Below are positions 59,810-64,000 of a stretch of 64,000 nt of DNA, piece after piece; positions within the stretch are counted from its first letter, which is position 1, and every line of letters starts with the position of its first letter. The position numbers were made by a program, and so were the translations under genes. The DNA comes from an uncultured Candidatus Saccharibacteria bacterium (GTDB lineage Bacteria; Patescibacteriota; Saccharimonadia; Saccharimonadales; Saccharimonadaceae). Where the stretch lies: positions 372,001 through 436,000 of the forward strand of contig CALGXC010000004.1 in the NCBI GenBank assembly GCA_937936045.1, read 5' to 3'. The notes beneath the pieces are model-generated. The model was not told the DNA's origin and did no database searches. It saw nothing but the letters and a program-made list of their open reading frames with translations.

Positions 59810-59985
59810 TAATTTTGTGTAAACACTCTAGTAGAGTCTTCAAACAAAGTAACTAAGTAACGTTCCAGAGCCTCCTCGTTAGGAAAAAGAACCTTCTATT
59901 TCGTTTGACGTTTGATTTCTTTATTAAGAGACTTAATGAGTTTTGTCGAATAAATGCTATGCCAAATCTGGTAAGGAAACTGATT
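59806..59985 (-). pseudogene. Remnant of an IS256-family transposase (C-terminal end)
   Basis: On the minus strand one frame reads FPYQIWHSIYSTKLIKSLN, KEIKRQTK, an in-frame TAG, then KVLFPNEEALERYLVTLFED. The family ends in (Y/S)(T/S)N-x-IESLN-(K/R)xIKRxT-K-x-x-FPNEE. A second in-frame stop (TGA at 59986-59988) lies before it and there is likely a frameshift further up. Only about 60 codons remain, so the element is dead. Confidence 0.8.
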
Positions 59986-60027
59986 TCAGCAATCATACGC
60001 GTCAATACTACGAACCAACGCCAAAAA

Positions 60028-60084
60028 AATTCAGTTAAGCTTATTGTTTGTAGATTCGTGGTTTCCCTTTTTAATCTTAATTAA
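60028..60084. repeat. Direct repeat, copy 2 (at the lepA N-terminal half end)
   Basis: 57 bases matching 59247-59305. The stop codon of the lepA N-terminal half (AAT-TAA) falls in its right end, TTAATTAA. The mazG start codon in this copy is mutated to ACG. Confidence 0.85.
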
Positions 60085-60907
60085 AATATCTCCCCAGTGT
60101 TACCGTATCGCCAACCCGCGCCTCGCGTGTCGTTTTCAGGTTCGTCACAATATAGCCAATTTCGCCAGTTTCAAGCGAAGGGTCGGGTTGCATGGCTGGG
60201 TTAAGATGACCGACTTCCAGAGCTAGTCCATCTGCGCCAGTCGCCATCATTCGGATAGATTCGCCCTTTTTAATTCGCCCGTCAACCACCCGCACATATA
60301 AAATCACGCCACGATAATCGTCATAATAGCTATCAAAAATCAACGCCCTAGTTGGATCATCAACCTCGCCAGTTGGCGCAGGGATTTTATCGACAACCGC
60401 GTCCAAAACCTTATCTACATTTTGACCAGTTTTAGCAGAAATATGAATAATCTCGCCCTCGTCGCAGCCCAGCAAATTAATAACTTGCCTGGATACGCGC
60501 GGTATATCGGCGGCCGGCAAATCAACCTTATTCAGGACCGGAATAATCGTCAAATCCTGCTCCATCGCCAAGTAAACGTTCGATAGTGTTTGCGCCTGAA
60601 TTCCCTGGCTAGCATCAACTACCAATATCGCGCCCTCACAAGCCTGCAAACTACGCGAAACTTCATAGCTAAAATCGACATGCCCCGGAGTGTCAATCAA
60701 ATTCAGATCGACATTTTTATATCGCATTCGCACCGGCGCCAGCTTAATAGTGATGCCCTTTTCCCGCTCCAAATCCATCGAATCCAGCAGCTGCGATTTC
60801 ATTTCGCGCTTTTCTACCGTCCCAGTCATCTCCATCATTCGATCGGCCAGCGTAGACTTGCCGTGATCAATATGAGCAATAATACAAAAATTCCGAATAT
60901 TTTCCAT
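60077..60907 (-). CDS. lepA: Elongation factor 4 (LepA), N-terminal half
   Basis: 276 residues comprising the GTPase domain and domain II of LepA: AHIDHGKSTLADR (G1), REKGITIK (G2 region), DTPGHVDF (G3), NKVDLP (G4) and SAKTG (G5), then domain II ending VGDTVTLGRYFN before TAA. The stop lies precisely where a full LepA would continue with the segment seen at the start of the C-terminal half. It overlaps the murJ stop by one base (TAATG). Confidence 0.92.
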   Translation of the reverse strand: MENIRNFCIIAHIDHGKSTLADRMMEMTGTVEKREMKSQLLDSMDLEREKGITIKLAPVRMRYKNVDLNLIDTPGHVDFSYEVSRSLQACEGAILVVDASQGIQAQTLSNVYLAMEQDLTIIPVLNKVDLPAADIPRVSRQVINLLGCDEGEIIHISAKTGQNVDKVLDAVVDKIPAPTGEVDDPTRALIFDSYYDDYRGVILYVRVVDGRIKKGESIRMMATGADGLALEVGHLNPAMQPDPSLETGEIGYIVTNLKTTREARVGDTVTLGRYFN

Positions 60908-62559
60908 TAGCCCTTAAACTCCAATCGTCCAAATAACACTTTTTTCAATCGTGCAAGAATCGGGTCAATTTCTGGCAATTTTAGCCACTTCGAAGCCGCG
61001 GCATACGCGCCAAAACTAACCAATGAGATGATAACAAATTTCGGAAAAGCGCTAAAGAAACTATCGTCATGATAACGAAACGGCATAATTAGCACAGCGA
61101 TATAACAAACCACGCCCGTAATAGTACCCGCAATTATCATCTTAAAAATCGCCCACACAAACGTCATGTCGAATAATTTTGGCATTTGACGATTCATAAC
61201 CGCCAAAAGAACAACCACTTCCAAAACCGCCACTGTCGATTGAGCCCAAGCCAATCCATATGCGCCCATTTTCAAGACCATTGATAGGACGATTGCTAAA
61301 ATGATGTTCAAAGTAATCGAGAAAATTGAAATGTATAGCGGAGTTTTCGTATCTTGGCGGGCGTAAAATGCTCGCGCGGCCATGTGGTAAATAGTTCGGA
61401 ATAAAATCGCCACGACCAAACAGCCCAAAATTCCCGCGATCAGTTGATTGCCACCATTGCGAATAAAATGCACGACGTATCCCCTGGTAAAGAAAATCAC
61501 CACCGACACCGGAAGTGCCATCCAAAAAATAATTCTCAGCAGGGAACGCAGGTCTTTTTGAAATAGGTCATTTCGACCTTCACCCAAATGCTCAGTTAAT
61601 TGAGGAAAGGCGGCATTTGAAATCGCCACACCAATAAGATTGATCGGCATCATATGAAGAGTTAAAGCCTGCTGGTACGCCCTAACTGTTCCATCGGCCA
61701 AGCGCGAAGCCAAATTGACCTCAACCAAGCTAACCACATAATCCATTCCTTGATCAACAGAACGCGCCGGCAGTAAAGATAAAACTTTCCTAAATCCCTT
61801 ATTCCGCCAATAAATTTTGAAATTGTAATCAAACCCAAGTCCAGCCAAACCGACTGCGCTGACGATCAATTGCAAAAATGATCCCAAAACCACACCCAAC
61901 GCCACACCCATAATGCCGCCGTCAAAAATCTGCCAGCCGAATAAATTGACGCCGCCAGTGAACCACACCGTACCGATAATAATACCGATGTTATATAGCA
62001 TTGGCGCCAGCGCACAGAACATAAATCGCCCAACCGCCTGCTGAATACTAGCAATCACCGCCGCAACCGCAAAAATAAACGGATTAACCGCGATCACTTG
62101 CATCATACTAACCGCCAAAGCATGGCCAGACTCGCTCAGACCAGGTGCGATTAAATACTTCATCAATGGATCAGCGAAAATAATAATCAACACCGACGCC
62201 GCCATAGTTATTAGAGCCATGAAATTAATCATGCTCGAGCTAATTTGCCAAGCCGACTGCTTATTGCCCTTGACCCAGCGCTCATTAAAAACTGGAATGA
62301 ACGTCACACTAAGCGCACCAGAAACCAGCACTGCAAACATAAAATCTGGCACCATGAAGGCTGCCGTATAAGCGTCTAGTCCAACCGGGTATCCCGCCAA
62401 TGCTCCGTTTTCGCTCGGCATGTAGGCGGAGTTAAGCAGACGATCACGGAAAAACCCCAACAAGCTCGACAACAACGTCGAGCCCGCCAGGATAGTAGCG
62501 GCTAATTTCACATTAAGCCGCTGATTTATTTTCGTAACTGTACTACGAACGCGCCCCAT
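60907..62559 (-). CDS. murJ: Lipid II flippase MurJ (MviN)
   Basis: 550 residues with about fourteen membrane helices and the MATE/MOP-fold features of MurJ: LLGFFRDRLLNSAY (first helix region), the PVFNERWVKG loop and RTIYHMAARAFYARQDTKTPLYIS in the middle. Moves lipid II to the outer face. It ends one base into the lepA N-terminal half and starts seven bases after the ftsH stop. Confidence 0.94.
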   Translation of the reverse strand: MGRVRSTVTKINQRLNVKLAATILAGSTLLSSLLGFFRDRLLNSAYMPSENGALAGYPVGLDAYTAAFMVPDFMFAVLVSGALSVTFIPVFNERWVKGNKQSAWQISSSMINFMALITMAASVLIIIFADPLMKYLIAPGLSESGHALAVSMMQVIAVNPFIFAVAAVIASIQQAVGRFMFCALAPMLYNIGIIIGTVWFTGGVNLFGWQIFDGGIMGVALGVVLGSFLQLIVSAVGLAGLGFDYNFKIYWRNKGFRKVLSLLPARSVDQGMDYVVSLVEVNLASRLADGTVRAYQQALTLHMMPINLIGVAISNAAFPQLTEHLGEGRNDLFQKDLRSLLRIIFWMALPVSVVIFFTRGYVVHFIRNGGNQLIAGILGCLVVAILFRTIYHMAARAFYARQDTKTPLYISIFSITLNIILAIVLSMVLKMGAYGLAWAQSTVAVLEVVVLLAVMNRQMPKLFDMTFVWAIFKMIIAGTITGVVCYIAVLIMPFRYHDDSFFSAFPKFVIISLVSFGAYAAASKWLKLPEIDPILARLKKVLFGRLEFKG

Positions 62560-62565
62560 ATTATT

Positions 62566-64000
62566 TTACGAATGCAGTTTAGCTTCTTTTGGTAACTTAG
62601 TGCCTTTAAGAATCTCGTCAACCTCAGATTCTTCCAGAGTTTCTTCCTTCAGTAGAGCCTCGGCTAACTTATCAAGGAACGAACGATTCTCTTTCAATAC
62701 CAACATTGCACGATGTTTAGCTTCGGTAATCAATTGCGCGACTTCCTCATCAATCATCTTCGCGGTTTCATCAGAATACGGACGCTCTCTGGTCATTTTA
62801 TCGAACATCAAGCCGCCGTTATCTTCATGGAATACTTGATCGCGCAAGCCCTTGCCCATTCCTTGCTCAATCACCATATCACGGGCAATTTCAGTCGCTT
62901 TTCGCAAATCCGAACCAGCGCCAGTAGTGATTCCGTCATCGCCGTAAATCAATTGCTCAGCGATTCGTCCGCCCATTGCCCGAGCCAAAATATCCTTAAA
63001 CTCGTAAACATTTGTGTAACTCTTATCTTCTGGCGGCAAGAACCATGTTACTCCACCGGTACCGCCACGTGGAATAATCGTAACCTTGTGGACCGGGTCA
63101 GAATCAGGCAAGACGTGACCAACAATTGCGTGGCCAGCTTCGTGATAAGCAGTCAACTCTTTCTCGTGATCGTTCATTATCTTAGTCTTGCGCTCTGGAC
63201 CAATTGCCACACGCTCAAACGCCTCAGTTAATTCGTCATTTGAGATCTTCTTCTTGTTGCGACGTGCGGCAATGATCGCAGCTTCATTAGCTATATTTGC
63301 CAAATCCGCACCAGACGAGCCAGCGGTTTTTGCCGCCAATTTATCAAGATCAACAGTTTCATCAGTTGGCTTTTTCTTAAAGTGAACCTTCAGAATTGCC
63401 TCACGATCTTTGCGCTCTGGAAGCGTAATAGTTACACGTCGGTCAAACCGTCCAGGTCGAAGCAAAGCCGGATCCAAAACATCCGCGCGGTTGGTTGCTG
63501 CCAAAACAATAACATTAGTCTCGCCATCAAAGCCATCCATTTCCACCAAAATCTGGTTCAGGGTTTGCTCGCGTTCATCGTGACCGCCACCCATACCAGA
63601 GCCACGCTTACGACCCACGGCGTCAATCTCATCAATAAAGATAATACACGGCGCATTTTTCTTAGCCTTAGAAAATAGGTCTCGCACTCGGCTAGCACCA
63701 ACACCAACAAACATTTCCACAAATTCAGAACCGGATATCGAGAAGAATGGCACACCAGCCTCACCGGCAACAGCTCGGGCTAACATCGTCTTACCCGTAC
63801 CCGGATTACCGACTAATAATACACCTTTCGGAATCTTCGCGCCCAAATCTTTATATTTCTTAGGATGCTTGAGAAAATCAACAACTTCCTGCAGATCTTG
63901 CTTGGCGTTATCATTTCCAGCGATATCCGTAAACAGAACCTTTTCCTTATCTTGTCCATACAGGCGAGCCTTACTCTTGCCGAATCCCATAGCTTGATTA
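62566..64000 (-). CDS. ftsH: ATP-dependent zinc metalloprotease FtsH (partial at window edge)
   Basis: The reading frame runs to the window edge, so the N-terminal membrane part is outside. Visible are the AAA+ domain (GNPGTGKTMLARAVAG Walker A, FIDEIDAVGRKRG Walker B, second region of homology ATNRADVLDPALLRPGRFDR) and the protease zinc site HEAGHAIVGH with the downstream Asp in GSDLRKATEIARD. An internal ATG at 63990 is not the true start because the frame stays open upstream (N-Q-A before Met). Confidence 0.95.
   Translation of the reverse strand, partial: NQAMGFGKSKARLYGQDKEKVLFTDIAGNDNAKQDLQEVVDFLKHPKKYKDLGAKIPKGVLLVGNPGTGKTMLARAVAGEAGVPFFSISGSEFVEMFVGVGASRVRDLFSKAKKNAPCIIFIDEIDAVGRKRGSGMGGGHDEREQTLNQILVEMDGFDGETNVIVLAATNRADVLDPALLRPGRFDRRVTITLPERKDREAILKVHFKKKPTDETVDLDKLAAKTAGSSGADLANIANEAAIIAARRNKKKISNDELTEAFERVAIGPERKTKIMNDHEKELTAYHEAGHAIVGHVLPDSDPVHKVTIIPRGGTGGVTWFLPPEDKSYTNVYEFKDILARAMGGRIAEQLIYGDDGITTGAGSDLRKATEIARDMVIEQGMGKGLRDQVFHEDNGGLMFDKMTRERPYSDETAKMIDEEVAQLITEAKHRAMLVLKENRSFLDKLAEALLKEETLEESEVDEILKGTKLPKEAKLHS

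Larger units (their letters stand above)
59306..60027. mobile_element. Acquired segment between direct repeats
   Basis: A 722-bp piece holding a SemiSWEET gene with its own sigma-70-like promoter and a decayed IS256-type transposase end. It is bounded by copies of the mazG start region, is AT-richer than its surroundings and uses conventional promoter signals unlike most genes here. This suggests an insertion or duplication event (inference). Confidence 0.65.

Noticed and set aside
1..64000. Recoded TGA (as in SR1 or Gracilibacteria)
   Set aside because: Several well-defined genes end with TGA at overlaps (for example the ATGA at 7261-7264 and pncB), and no conserved protein requires reading through TGA.
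1..64000. CRISPR array or prophage
   Set aside because: No regularly spaced repeats, cas genes, integrase or phage structural genes were seen; the only mobile trace is the IS256 remnant near 59.9 kb.

Overview
The window reads as a compact bacterial chromosome segment, most likely from a Saccharibacteria (TM7)-type member of the Patescibacteria/CPR, perhaps an oral one. That placement is inference from gene content. It shows dense small operons with 1-11 base overlaps, a type IV pilus machine, a complete ruvABC/recA set, peptidoglycan genes (HTH-murA, murB, murT-gatD, murJ), NAD salvage without de novo genes, shortened versions of several universal proteins (TsaB, ComEC, HrcA) and several large surface proteins. 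TGA is used as an ordinary stop. Five tRNA genes are present (Arg-TCT, Gly-TCC, Arg-TCG, Pro-TGG, Lys-TTT), all with encoded CCA. No rRNA, CRISPR array or intact transposon was seen.

Layout. 1-4.9 kb: two divergent tRNAs, a glucan phosphorylase, an HTH-MurA fusion and glyA. 4.9-9.0 kb: a pilin operon (major pilin, three minor prepilins, and a seven-repeat RCC1-type protein with a pilin-like membrane anchor). 9-16.8 kb: murB, a membrane-anchored ClpC-like ATPase with a small membrane partner, murT-gatD and a GT-C glycosyltransferase. 16.9-20.9 kb: an NAD salvage cluster (NrtR-like regulator, pncA, pncB, and a Nudix-kinase fusion). 20.9-24.6 kb: gpmA, a Nudix hydrolase, rny, short tsaB and tsaE. 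24.6-30.8 kb: pilB, pilC, pilM, pilN, pilO, a mini PilP-like protein and a PRC-barrel protein. 30.8-33.8 kb: recX-recA, an orphan pilin and a PH-domain membrane protein. 33.8-42 kb: a SGNH/vWA/PKD/TSP3 surface protein, ruvB, a HIT protein, ruvA, ruvC and a lamin-tail-domain surface protein. 42-50 kb: yebC, comEC without its hydrolase domain, tRNA-Lys, DUF192, rimK with an aspartic-protease-like partner, and a 1044-residue membrane protein. 50-54.8 kb: the heat-shock genes dnaJ, dnaK, grpE, an unlisted 49-residue membrane ORF and hrcA, with four CIRCE operators. 54.8-64 kb: an LssY-type membrane protein, gmk, a nucleotidase, lepA in two separated halves with accessory genes between them, murJ and the edge of ftsH.

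Three features stand out. First, many genes have a -10 box placed exactly six bases before the start codon and no Shine-Dalgarno sequence, a leaderless arrangement seen at least fourteen times (seven bases in two more cases). Second, lepA (EF-4) is cleanly divided at a domain border into a 276-residue G-domain half and a 320-residue C-terminal half, 1.77 kb apart; the two lengths add up to a normal LepA. Third, inside that gap a 722-bp piece carrying a decayed IS256-type transposase end and a SemiSWEET sugar transporter lies between about 58-bp imperfect direct repeats, which looks like acquired DNA nested in an earlier lepA split. The HTH-MurA fusion with a symmetric site over its own promoter, the Nudix-kinase in the NAD operon, the RCC1 pilus protein and the small heat-shock-operon ORF are the other leading candidates for new biology.
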